From the NCBI GenBank assembly GCA_034401795.1, contig CM067369.1, positions 93,809,712 through 93,873,711 on the forward strand: a DNA stretch of 64,000 nucleotides, given 5' to 3'. The notes under the pieces are model-generated. The model did no database searches, was not told where the DNA came from, and worked only from the letters and a program-made list of their open reading frames with translations. Origin of the DNA: Chaetoderma sp. LZ-2023a (taxonomy: Eukaryota; Mollusca; Caudofoveata; Chaetodermatida; Chaetodermatidae). The translations under genes and the position numbers were made by a program. Positions within the stretch are counted from its first letter, which is position 1. Every line of letters starts with the position of its first letter. Below are positions 49,439 to 57,985 of this stretch, in pieces.

Positions 49439-51499
49439 GGACCGGGTTGCGCGTCCTGTGGACGTTTTATGCATGTGAAGTTCTGGCCGCATCTGTGTTA
49501 TCGATGTAGCCCTTGTGGTCCATTGATTAATTGTGAAATATGTAAGCACTGGGGGGGCGAGTTAATGTCCGAATTCTTGTGCTGCTTACAGGCGACGGAC
49601 AAGGTGGTAGTGGAGGAGAAGAAGAAGAAGCGGAAACGAGAGGTTGTAAGTGAGAAGGGTAAGGGGAAGGTCTCGTCCGCGGTGGATATGGAGACCTTCC
49701 GGACCGAGATGTTGGGAGAGATGAGGAGGACAATAAAAGATTTGGTTCCAGGGTTGCTTCGTGGCATGCTTCCTGGACCAGATCCTTTATTGTCCTCATC
49801 ATCGGCTTCGGAGCAGGTAATCCCCGCCTCTGGATCGATTTTTCTTAGTCCGCTTCCGTTGTCCGACGATTCAGAGGTGGCCCCATTAGAGGGGGCGTTC
49901 CACGGCCCTGGCAGCAGGCTTATTGCCGCGCCGATAGGGGACCGTGGACGGTTGTCGCTGGAACCCGCTGGCTGCTTATCAGTCCAGGGGTATCCGCACG
50001 CCGCGGTGGCCAGTACCTCCTATGGCACCGTTCCTGGTCAGCCCGGGTTAGCTCTCTTTGCTGACCCGGGGTCTAATCTTTCTGACCAGGGTGATGAGGA
50101 TTACCTGCTAGGGTCGCCGTCTGACGACGCGGACATGGATGAAGACGTTTGTGCACCCCTCGCGGGGAATACAGGCGCTTTTTTCCACGGTATTACTCAC
50201 CCTGGAGTAAGGTCCGCGGTTCAGGTGGTGGCCCAGGGCGCTGCTGATGGCCAGCGGTACCGCATACCTCGGCTTGCCGAGAGTGTAGCTGGTGCTGGCC
50301 GGGCCCGTGGTAGGGCTATATATACCCCGCGCTCTACCGCGGTGCCTGCTCCTGGTCAAACCAGTGATATTCTCATGCCGGTGCTGTCAGGCCCGCATGT
50401 TTTCCCTGGCTTGCCAGGTGTATCAGCGTACCCGCCGTCAAGTACTGCTTGCGCTCAGGAGGAAGACGAAGGACCCCGTCTTGTAGAGCGCTCGCAGTTA
50501 GCCACGGAGGAGGATTGGTATGACGCTTGCCAGTGGTTGGTGAGCGTTAGGCCTGATCTGCCCGTGGAGCAGTCGGCTAGCCACCGTGTTCACACGCCGT
50601 GGTTAGCTGGGAAACCAACTGCTAACGCTATGCCTTCTCTGCCGCTGGCGGAGCATGTCGTTGACATGTTCAAGGCGGCGGAGGCGTCCATTAACACGAG
50701 TGGACGTCTCGCGAAGGCCCCTCGCGAGGTGGCCAGGCGTTGTCGCATCGTGCCCCTGGACTACCAGCGGTACGGTGTGGTACCCAAGCCCAGCGTGGAT
50801 GACCGCGCGGCTTTGGGTGAGGATACGCGGCCAGGATCCCGTTCTGACGCGGGGGTCTTGTGCGCGAACGCGTTGCGTTCGGCGAATACCGCGTTGCGTG
50901 ATGCGGAGGAGAGTGGGAGGGCTTCGATTGCCGCTCTGTCCCACGTCTCCCAGCTGTTACAGGGGGTAGTAACGGCATCCGCATCGCGCCAGCCAGGCCC
51001 GCTCGCGGTCCAGCGAACCATCCAGGATGGTATTAACCTGGCGCTGGACTGTATGACGCGGGCGGTGACCAGGAGTGTCAGGGCAAGACGCACATTTGCC
51101 CTGGACAATCTGTGCCCGTCTCAGGACCTGTATAATAGGCTACTCCGTACGCCTATGACGGGTCCTGGTCTTTTTGGAGGTGAGGGATGTCGCCACCTCC
51201 AGGAGACGGTCACCCTGGTGAATAACCAGAGGGCGCTGCGCGAACAGTTTGTGGTACTGCGTCGTGCTAACGTTCGCGCCGCGGCCCCTGCGTATCGTCC
51301 CCTGCAGGCTCGAGGTGGTGTTGGCCAAGTCAGAGGCCAGCCGCCGTCGCAGCGCCGGCCTCGGCCGCGTGCGATTCGGCCAGCAGTGAGGGGGGCGCAG
51401 GCTCCTCAGCCGCCGTCAGCCAGGCAGCCGCCCGTGCACCGAGGTGCGCGCGGGGCGGGGCGGGTCGCGCGAGGATCTGGGCGTGGTTATCGCTCCTGA
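49439..51499 (+). CDS. B Gag, main exon, intact
   Basis: Begins after CTGTTTCAG with GPGCASCGRFMHVKFWPHLC, giving the conserved C-x2-C-x12-C-x2-C-x2-C-x5-C-x2-C motif, probably zinc-binding. Next comes a basic/acidic helix-like stretch (VVVEEKKKKRKREVV), then MRRTIKDLVPGLLRGMLPGP, a long Pro/Gly/Ser-rich variable part, a conserved helical region (LAEHVVDMFKAAEAS, RRCRIVPLDYQRYGVVPKPS, DGINLALDCMTRAVTRSVRA, FALDNLCPSQDLYNRLLRTP) and an Arg/Gly-rich tail (RPRPRAIRPAVRG, GSGRGYRS). No retroviral CCHC knuckle. The frame has no ATG ahead of the Cys motif, so the leader exon likely provides the start. Ends at TGA. Confidence 0.93.
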   Translation, partial: GPGCASCGRFMHVKFWPHLCYRCSPCGPLINCEICKHWGGELMSEFLCCLQATDKVVVEEKKKKRKREVVSEKGKGKVSSAVDMETFRTEMLGEMRRTIKDLVPGLLRGMLPGPDPLLSSSSASEQVIPASGSIFLSPLPLSDDSEVAPLEGAFHGPGSRLIAAPIGDRGRLSLEPAGCLSVQGYPHAAVASTSYGTVPGQPGLALFADPGSNLSDQGDEDYLLGSPSDDADMDEDVCAPLAGNTGAFFHGITHPGVRSAVQVVAQGAADGQRYRIPRLAESVAGAGRARGRAIYTPRSTAVPAPGQTSDILMPVLSGPHVFPGLPGVSAYPPSSTACAQEEDEGPRLVERSQLATEEDWYDACQWLVSVRPDLPVEQSASHRVHTPWLAGKPTANAMPSLPLAEHVVDMFKAAEASINTSGRLAKAPREVARRCRIVPLDYQRYGVVPKPSVDDRAALGEDTRPGSRSDAGVLCANALRSANTALRDAEESGRASIAALSHVSQLLQGVVTASASRQPGPLAVQRTIQDGINLALDCMTRAVTRSVRARRTFALDNLCPSQDLYNRLLRTPMTGPGLFGGEGCRHLQETVTLVNNQRALREQFVVLRRANVRAAAPAYRPLQARGGVGQVRGQPPSQRRPRPRAIRPAVRGAQAPQPPSARQPPVHRGARGAGRVARGSGRGYRS

Positions 51500-53630
51500 C
51501 AGGGCGCTTACCGCGGTAAGGACCACGCCGGTGTGTATGGCGACGGAGACAGTGCCGCTCTTGCATGCCTTGTGTCCACCGCGGTCCCTAGGTGGACCGG
51601 TGGGAGGCCGGCTAGCCGACCACATGCAAGAGTGGGAACGGTTAACTCAGGACCGTTTAGTCTTGCGATGGCTTTCCGTGGGGTATCATCCAGAGTGGAT
51701 GACAGGCCCGCCGTCGCGACTGTCTCTGGTGCCAATCTGGACTCCCATTCCGAGAGATCCAGATCAAAGGTTGTGTATCGAGGAGGAGATAAATTCCCTC
51801 GTACAAAAAGGAGCTATTCAGCCGGCACAAAGGTGTCCGGGCTTCTATTCAACCCTGTTCTTGGTAACAAAACGCACCGGTGGGTGGAGACCGATTCTCA
51901 ACCTCAAGCCATTGAACAAGTTCATCGAGACGCCCAGTTTCAAGATGGAAACGGTGCGCTCGGTGTTGGCGGGGTTGGAGAGGGGGATGTGGACGGCGTC
52001 GATAGATTTGAAGGACGCTTATTTCCACATCCCCATCCACAGGAGTTTCTGTCGCTTCCTGAGATTTGCATTCCAGGGCAGACAGTGGGAATTCAGGGTG
52101 TTGCCCTTCGGAATTTCCACGGCTCCTCGGGTTTTCACCCGTGTGGTTCTTGCGATCACAGCATACCTCCGCAGGAGAAGCATAGCAGTCCACACGTACA
52201 TAGACGACTGGCTGTTGAAAGCGCACACCCGGGAAAGTTTGTCCGCCAATCTGGAGATTGTTTTGAAAATTCTCACAGACTTGGGCTGGATGATCAATTT
52301 CCCAAAATCAGAGCTGACTCCATCCCAGAAGTTTGTTTACCTGGGGATGTTCTTCGATCTGGAGACAGGATATGTTTATCCTACTCAGGAGAGAGTTCAA
52401 ATACTCATCTCGTTGATTCAGTCAGTGTGCGACAGTCGTCATGTCCTGGCACGGGTTTACTTGAGAATGCTGGGGTTGATGGTTTCGTTGGAACCAGTCA
52501 TTCCTCAGGCCGCCTTACGCAGGCGGCCGATCCAGTTGTTTCTCATGACACAATGGACCCAGAGTACAGGTTCGCTGGACTCGAATGTGTCAGTGTTGGC
52601 GCCTCTGATTCACCACCTGCAATGGTGGTTGAATACAGAGAATCTCTTACCGGGGGTTTTGCTAACCCCTCCCCACCCTCAGGTGACTGTGTATACAGAT
52701 GCATCGATGGAGGGCTGGGGAGCTTGCCTGGAAGAATCCACGATATCAGGGCTTTGGAATCTGGAACAGTCACAGGAACATATAAATCTACTGGAGCTAA
52801 GAGCAGTAGTCCTGGGCCTGGAACATTTCTTACAGAAAGTTCAGGGCAAGATTGTTCTTATTCGTTCAGACAACTCAACAGTTGTGACTTACATAAACCG
52901 CCAGGGCGGAACGAAGTCGCCCAGTCTCTGTATGATGACATGGAAACTGCTTTGTTGGTGTCTGGATCACCAGATTACCTTGAAAGCAGTTCATATTCCG
53001 GGAAGGTTAAACCTGCTAGCAGACTCATTGAGCCGAAGGATGAGTGTTTTACCCACGGAATGGCAACTAAATCAATGTGTGGCGGATCGTCTGTTCGACC
53101 ATTGGGGGAAACCCAACATCGATTTGTTCGCAACGAAGAAGAATGCGAAGATGACGACGTACGTCTCTCCGATTCCGGATCCAAGCGCTTTCGCAACAGA
53201 TGCGTTAGCTATCAGCTGGGGGAGAATGTATGCATACGCATTCCCTCCAGCAATCCTGATTCCAAAAATTCTTCAGAAAATCAGACAGGAGGAATGCCAA
53301 GTGCTTCTGATCGCCCCGGATTGGCCAAGCCGATCTTGGTATACGGATCTGCTGGACCTTCTGGTCTGCAATCCGGTTCCTCTGCCTCTGATGGACGATA
53401 TTATCTTCCAGGGCAAGGCCCTTCACAACAATCCGTCAATGTTCAGATTGACTGCGTGGATGTTGTCAAGGAATCTAGAATTAAGGAGGGCTTTTCTGAG
53501 CAAGCAGCCATGTTTATGGCCAAAGCCAGGAGGGGGTCAACCTCCAGAGCATATAATTATAAAATCAACAGATTTGCAGAATGGTGCTCAAAAAGATGTA
53601 TTGATCCAATGGATTCATCTATTCAAGTAG
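51444..53630 (+). CDS. B reverse transcriptase / RNase H, intact
   Basis: A 728-codon frame, +1 to gag. By residue of the open frame: D191 in DLKDAY, YIDD at 252-255 (RT catalytic residues), then RNase H D419 (YTDAS), E451 (LLELR), D476 (RSDNS) and D527 (LADSLS), so all four RNase H acidic residues are present. A DIRS-specific C-terminal region with PNIDLFATKKNAKMTTYVSP and LIAPDWPSRSWYTDLLDLL follows. It converts element RNA into circular DNA. The start is uncertain: no ATG precedes the RT domain near the frame opening apart from codons inside the overlap with gag. Confidence 0.95.
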   Translation: MRAGRGGSREDLGVVIAPDRALTAVRTTPVCMATETVPLLHALCPPRSLGGPVGGRLADHMQEWERLTQDRLVLRWLSVGYHPEWMTGPPSRLSLVPIWTPIPRDPDQRLCIEEEINSLVQKGAIQPAQRCPGFYSTLFLVTKRTGGWRPILNLKPLNKFIETPSFKMETVRSVLAGLERGMWTASIDLKDAYFHIPIHRSFCRFLRFAFQGRQWEFRVLPFGISTAPRVFTRVVLAITAYLRRRSIAVHTYIDDWLLKAHTRESLSANLEIVLKILTDLGWMINFPKSELTPSQKFVYLGMFFDLETGYVYPTQERVQILISLIQSVCDSRHVLARVYLRMLGLMVSLEPVIPQAALRRRPIQLFLMTQWTQSTGSLDSNVSVLAPLIHHLQWWLNTENLLPGVLLTPPHPQVTVYTDASMEGWGACLEESTISGLWNLEQSQEHINLLELRAVVLGLEHFLQKVQGKIVLIRSDNSTVVTYINRQGGTKSPSLCMMTWKLLCWCLDHQITLKAVHIPGRLNLLADSLSRRMSVLPTEWQLNQCVADRLFDHWGKPNIDLFATKKNAKMTTYVSPIPDPSAFATDALAISWGRMYAYAFPPAILIPKILQKIRQEECQVLLIAPDWPSRSWYTDLLDLLVCNPVPLPLMDDIIFQGKALHNNPSMFRLTAWMLSRNLELRRAFLSKQPCLWPKPGGGQPPEHIIIKSTDLQNGAQKDVLIQWIHLFK
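51497..51499 (+). other. In-frame UGA between B gag and YR frames
   Basis: TCC TGA CAG GGC GCT TAC continues without a stop into the YR frame and on to 54469, so a single UGA separates about 703 Gag codons from about 989 further codons. Confidence 0.55.
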
Positions 53631-54469
53631 TAGCTGATTTCCTCTGTCACCTCTATGATGCCTATAGCCTCAAGCCTAACTCTATTGCTGGTTATAAGTC
53701 AGCATTAATGTCTGTTATTCCTTGCTTGGCTAAGAGGGGAAGTGATGAAGTAAATACATTGAATGTATTAATTAAAGGCATGGGCAATCTAAGACCAAGG
53801 AATCCTCCTGTGATTCCGTCTTGGAGTTTATCGCTAGTGCTTCAAGTACTAGGTGATAAGCCTTTTGAACCACTTAGTTCCATTTCTATGAAACTATTAA
53901 CACTGAAGACTGTGTTTTTAATTGCTGCGGCCTCGGCTAGGCGTAGGAGTGAGATTCATGCCTTATCAGCCGAGGATGACCGTTTTGTGGTTTCAGGGGA
54001 AGGCCTTAAGCTGCTACCTAGGATTAATTTCTTGGCTAAAAATCAGTCGTTGAAATATCCAGGTCAACCTATTATTTTGCCTGCTTTAACTAGATATGAT
54101 CCTAATTCTAAAGCATGGTGTCCCGTCCGGGCGCTGCGCCGGTACAAACAACGTACGGCGGCATGGCGCACCGACCAGTCAGCGTTATGGTTGTCATATA
54201 TTGAACCCCATGGGAGGGCTTCTAAGGACACCATTTCCAGGTGGATTGTGGAATGCATTCAGTTTTGCCATAAATCCGCCACCGGGAAGCAGGTTGACGT
54301 GGCCAAGGCTCACAGTGTCCGCGGCGTAGTGACATCCACGGCCCTATTTAATGGGGTCCCTGTGGATGATATTATGTCGGTGGCTCAGTGGCACTGTGAG
54401 TCAAGTTTTACAGACCATTATCTCCGTGACACCTCTAATCCTCTCGCCTTGTCGGTTTTGAAAAAATAA
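51533..54469 (+). CDS. B tyrosine recombinase with long overlap frame, intact
   Basis: 978 codons from a GTG at 51533, in the Gag frame. Predicted catalytic residues: R805 (ARRRSEIHAL), H927 and R930 (AHSVRG), W953/H954 (AQWHCES), Y963 (TDHYLRD). The recombinase proper begins near STSRAYNYKINRF (about residue 660) and most of it lies beyond the RT stop at 53630. The upstream ~650 residues overlap RT in another frame and are Ser/Gly/His-rich, with no domain I know. Expression could be by UGA readthrough from Gag, an internal start or splicing. Confidence 0.92.
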   Translation: MYGDGDSAALACLVSTAVPRWTGGRPASRPHARVGTVNSGPFSLAMAFRGVSSRVDDRPAVATVSGANLDSHSERSRSKVVYRGGDKFPRTKRSYSAGTKVSGLLFNPVLGNKTHRWVETDSQPQAIEQVHRDAQFQDGNGALGVGGVGEGDVDGVDRFEGRLFPHPHPQEFLSLPEICIPGQTVGIQGVALRNFHGSSGFHPCGSCDHSIPPQEKHSSPHVHRRLAVESAHPGKFVRQSGDCFENSHRLGLDDQFPKIRADSIPEVCLPGDVLRSGDRICLSYSGESSNTHLVDSVSVRQSSCPGTGLLENAGVDGFVGTSHSSGRLTQAADPVVSHDTMDPEYRFAGLECVSVGASDSPPAMVVEYRESLTGGFANPSPPSGDCVYRCIDGGLGSLPGRIHDIRALESGTVTGTYKSTGAKSSSPGPGTFLTESSGQDCSYSFRQLNSCDLHKPPGRNEVAQSLYDDMETALLVSGSPDYLESSSYSGKVKPASRLIEPKDECFTHGMATKSMCGGSSVRPLGETQHRFVRNEEECEDDDVRLSDSGSKRFRNRCVSYQLGENVCIRIPSSNPDSKNSSENQTGGMPSASDRPGLAKPILVYGSAGPSGLQSGSSASDGRYYLPGQGPSQQSVNVQIDCVDVVKESRIKEGFSEQAAMFMAKARRGSTSRAYNYKINRFAEWCSKRCIDPMDSSIQVVADFLCHLYDAYSLKPNSIAGYKSALMSVIPCLAKRGSDEVNTLNVLIKGMGNLRPRNPPVIPSWSLSLVLQVLGDKPFEPLSSISMKLLTLKTVFLIAAASARRRSEIHALSAEDDRFVVSGEGLKLLPRINFLAKNQSLKYPGQPIILPALTRYDPNSKAWCPVRALRRYKQRTAAWRTDQSALWLSYIEPHGRASKDTISRWIVECIQFCHKSATGKQVDVAKAHSVRGVVTSTALFNGVPVDDIMSVAQWHCESSFTDHYLRDTSNPLALSVLKK

Positions 54470-55000
54470 ATCGGTTTATATTTTTTGAGGTGATTTCCTC
54501 ATTACTTATATATATCACAATTAATTTATGGAAACACCCACTTTTTTGGGCCTGCATCAGTCTTTACCGATGGGAAGATGATGTCAGCAGCCATTTTCAA
54601 CAAGGTCAGTCTTGTTCATGTGTTGTCCGTTGTTGATTGTATTGTCACGATTACCCGTTATTAATATGGTGATGGTTTGTGTATTTGTGTGGTTCATTGT
54701 TGAGAGTTACGAAAATGGAGCTTTTTCGTCTCTGTCCTGTAGTACATGGCACTTGTACGTAGAGAGCGTATAGGACATTGAGGTCAGTCGACTCTTCCTC
54801 CCAGGAAGGAGGGGGGGGAGCGCATATGACATTCGGTCATCTCTCATACATCGGTCGTGTTATCCGATGGTTAGTCAAATCCTGACTGTTTTTTCTTACA
54901 GTTTCAGAAGTTTAAGTGCCTTAAACGCAGAAAAGCGTATAGGGATGAGCTGGTCTTTTGACCTCGCCTCCCTCCCGCCAGATTCACTTTCGAATTCTGG
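54470..55000 (+). other. B 3' untranslated region
   Basis: Colinear with A and C: ATTAATATGGTGATGGTTTG, GAAAATGGAGC, GACATTGAGGTCAG, poly-G, and CTCGCCTCCCTCCCGCC. Confidence 0.75.
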
Positions 55001-55100
55001 CAATATCAAAAGTATTAGGGAGGTAAGTATACTCTTGAAGTGAAATAAACGAAATCTAGGATTTCTTTTTTCACGAGAGAGTTGATACTTACCTCCCTAG
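55001..55100 (+). repeat. B ICR
   Basis: CTCTTGAAGTGAAATAAACG matches B's own left end (CACTTCAAGAG), while A and C have GATG at this place to match their CATC. Confidence 0.93.
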
Positions 55101-55168
55101 ATACGGACCCGGCCTCTCCACCCCACAGAGGCTCGGTCTTCAGGCTCTTAATAGTTGCATGTGTGTCA

Positions 55169-55384
55169 GCCAATAATCTAGTCAGAGGAAGTGCTAGTCT
55201 GCGCATGCGCGGTGGTGGGGCTGGCATCCGCCAGACTACGCTCTGACTCCCTGCCCAGTAGGGGCACCTAACTGTTTTAAATCTGAGTGTTTATTGAGTG
55301 AAAGCCAATATTTAGCAATATCAAAAGTATTAGGGAGGTAAGTATCAACTCTCTCGTGAAAAAAGAAATCCTAGATTTCGTTTA
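55169..55384 (+). repeat. B right ITR
   Basis: Inverted complement of 48340-48535 plus the right-end extension. Confidence 0.95.
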
Positions 55385-55577
55385 TTTCCTACTAATACTG
55401 TTAGGTTATCTAACCAAAAGATCTATGTTCAGTGAGTTGGAGACTTGGTATAAAGGTCTTCTCACTTTGCCCTCTTGATCCAATTCCTTCCCCTTCGGTG
55501 GAGAGAATGTAGAGGCGTACTATGGTGGAGTTCTCCGGTACATCACGTTGGATGGTTTGTCTGTACAAGTGTCAGGT
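55385..55577 (+). other. C leader intron resumes (conserved block)
   Basis: TTTCCTACTAATACTGTTAG and GTTGGAGACTTGGTATAAAG continue the C sequence cut at 48339. Ends at GTGTCAG|GTATCT. Confidence 0.8.
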
Positions 55578-55936
55578 ATCTAATTATTGATAAACAAAAG
55601 GGGAGATAATTTCCTTTTTTGCCAATGCTAGAATTGGAAGGAGTTATCTCTGTATATCTGATTGTTGTGTACTCGAAATGCCAATTCAACGGGAATGTTC
55701 CGGTTACTTATACAATTCGTTCTTGCACTTGGTGCTTGTTGCGGATCGATTATTTTGGTCACGGGAGTGATGACGTCATAATCGGCCTTGGCCTTTATTA
55801 ACATTTAACGTTTTGTCCAAGGCTGGTTCTTCTTGATTTGCGATCTTGAGGATCCTGTCCCTCTCTTTTTAGTTGGTTTTGAGTTCGCTAACCTTAACTA
55901 TCTTGCTCATTGTCCCTGTCCTTTGTCCTGTTTCAG

Positions 55937-57985
55937 AGACCTGGTTGCCCGTCCTGCGGGAGGTTTCTGAAGAACAGATTCGTTCCGCACTTGTGCTTCA
56001 GCTGCAGTCCCTGTGGACCGTTGCTGAAGTGCGATGTATGTAAGCAGTGGGGGGGAGATCTAATGTCTGATTTTCTCTCATTGCAGGCAAGGGAGAAGGT
56101 GATGGAGGAAGAGAGGAAGAAGAAGAAGGAGGGTAGTAAGAAGGGTAAGAAGAAGGCCTCATCCGCGGTGGATATGGAGGCCTTCAGGTCCGAAATGTTG
56201 CAAGAGATGCAGAGGACAATAAAGGATTTGGTCCCAGAGTTGCTTCGCGGCATGCTCCCTGGGCCAGCTCCTTTGTTGTCCTCGGCATCTGCTTACGAGC
56301 AGGTGATCCCCGCCTCTGAATCCGGTCTCTTTAGGTCCGGTCCGTTTGTGGATTCAGAGGTGGCCCCTTTGTTGGGGGCAGTCCAAGACCCTGGCAGCAG
56401 GCATGGCGCCGCGCCGAGGGGCCGTGGACAACGGTTGTTGCTGGGACCCGCGGTCTGCTCATCAGACCCCGGGTATCCGCGCGCCGAAGGTGTCAAAGCC
56501 TCCTATGGCACCTGTCCTGGCCAGTCCGGGTTAGCTCTCTTTGCTGACCCGGAGTCTAATCTTTCTGGCCAGGAGGAAGAGGATCTCCTGCTAGGGTCGC
56601 CTTCTGAGGACGTGGCCATGGAATACGACGTCTGTGCACCCCTCGCGGGGAATACAGGCGACGTGTTCCGTGGTTCTACTCTCGCAGGAGTAGATTTCAC
56701 GGTCCAGAAGGTGTCCCCGGGCGGTGCTGTTGACCACGGATACCGCATACCTCGGCTTGCCGATGGTGTCGCTGGTGCTGGTCAGGGCCGCGGTAGGGCG
56801 GTGTTTACCCCACGCTCTGCCACGGCGCCTGCTCCTGGTCAAGCCGCGGAGTTTAGCATGCCTGCTCTCTCGGGCCCGCATGCTTTTCCAGGCTTGCCAG
56901 GGGTATCAGCTTATCCGCCGTCGACGTCAACTGCGAGTGCTCTGGAGGAAGACGAAGGCCCTCGTCTAGTAGAGCGCTCGCAGTTAGCCACGGAGGAGGA
57001 TTGGTCGGACGCTTGCCAGTGGCTGGTAAGCGTTCGGCCCGATCTACCCGTGGAGCTGCCGGCTAGCCAGCGTGACCATAGGCCGTGGTTAGCTGGTAGG
57101 CCGGCGGCTACCGCTATGCCATCTCTGCCGCTGGCTGAGCATGTCGTGGACATGTTCGAAGCGGCGGAGGCGTCCATTAAGGTTAATGGACATCTCGCGA
57201 AGGCCCCTCGCGAGGTGGCGAAGCGTTGCCGCATCGTGCCCCTGGAATACCAGCGGTACGGTGTGGTGCCAAAGCCAAGCGTTGATGATCACGCGGCTTT
57301 AGGCGAAGATGCGCGGCCGGGCTCCCGTTCTGACACGGGAGTCTTGTGCTCGAACGCGTTGCGTTCGGCGAATGCCGCGCTGCGTGATGCGGAGGAGAGT
57401 GAGAGGGCGTCGATTGCCGCTCTGTCCCACGTCTCCCAGCTGCTACAGGGGGTGGTAGCGGCCTCCGCATCACGCCAGCCAAGCCCGGTAACAGTCCAGA
57501 GAGCCATCCAGGATGGTATCAACCTGGCTTTGGACTGTTTGACGCGGGCGGTGACCAGAAGTGTCCGGGCGAGGCGCACGTTTGCTCTTGACAATCTGTG
57601 CCCGTCCCAGGACCTGTATAATAGGCTGCTGCGGACGCCTATGACAGGTCCTGGTCTCTTTGGAGGTGAGGGATGCAGGCACCTCCAGGAGACGGTCACT
57701 CTGGTTAACAACCAGAGGGCGCTGCGTGAACAATTTGAGGTGCTCCGGCGGGAGCGTGTTCGCGCGGCACCCCCTGCGTATCGTCCTCTGCAGGCTCGAG
57801 GTGGTGCTGGCCAGGTCAGAGGCCAGCCACCGTCGCAACGTAGGCCTAGGCCACGGGCGATTCGGCCAGCAGCGAGGGGGGCGCAGGCTCCCCAGCCGCA
57901 CCCAGCCAGACAGCCGCCCGCGCACCGTGGTGCGCGCGGCGCTGGGCGGGGCGCGCGGGGATCTGGTCGCGGTAATCGGGCCTGA
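55937..57985 (+). CDS. C Gag, main exon, intact
   Basis: Begins after CTGTTTCAG with RPGCPSCGRFLKNRFVPHLC, same Cys motif as B. Frame open to TGA at 57983, about 682 codons plus 17 from the leader. It has every block missing from A's gag, including ALRDAEESERASIAALSHVS. The Arg/Gly tail ends GSGRGNRA. Since A and C are otherwise nearly identical, C shows the ancestral Gag of the subfamily. Confidence 0.92.
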   Translation, partial: RPGCPSCGRFLKNRFVPHLCFSCSPCGPLLKCDVCKQWGGDLMSDFLSLQAREKVMEEERKKKKEGSKKGKKKASSAVDMEAFRSEMLQEMQRTIKDLVPELLRGMLPGPAPLLSSASAYEQVIPASESGLFRSGPFVDSEVAPLLGAVQDPGSRHGAAPRGRGQRLLLGPAVCSSDPGYPRAEGVKASYGTCPGQSGLALFADPESNLSGQEEEDLLLGSPSEDVAMEYDVCAPLAGNTGDVFRGSTLAGVDFTVQKVSPGGAVDHGYRIPRLADGVAGAGQGRGRAVFTPRSATAPAPGQAAEFSMPALSGPHAFPGLPGVSAYPPSTSTASALEEDEGPRLVERSQLATEEDWSDACQWLVSVRPDLPVELPASQRDHRPWLAGRPAATAMPSLPLAEHVVDMFEAAEASIKVNGHLAKAPREVAKRCRIVPLEYQRYGVVPKPSVDDHAALGEDARPGSRSDTGVLCSNALRSANAALRDAEESERASIAALSHVSQLLQGVVAASASRQPSPVTVQRAIQDGINLALDCLTRAVTRSVRARRTFALDNLCPSQDLYNRLLRTPMTGPGLFGGEGCRHLQETVTLVNNQRALREQFEVLRRERVRAAPPAYRPLQARGGAGQVRGQPPSQRRPRPRAIRPAARGAQAPQPHPARQPPAHRGARGAGRGARGSGRGNRA

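Larger units (their letters stand above)
48340..55384 (+). mobile_element. DIRS-type retrotransposon B, intact, inserted in C
   Basis: 7,045 bp from TTTCACTTCAAGAG to GATTTCGTTTA. The flanks (GGTTCCATTTC and TTTCCTACTAATACTG) join to give exactly the A sequence GGTTCCATTTCCTACTAATA, proving insertion into C. Gag, RT/RNase H and YR frames are all open and full length, making B the only apparently autonomous copy in the window. It is a different subfamily from A and C. Confidence 0.96.

Noticed and set aside
48339-55388. A 4-5 bp target duplication (ATTTC) flanking B
   Set aside because: The same bases are in the predicted circle junction, and A shows only ATT, so shared crossover bases explain it better than duplication.
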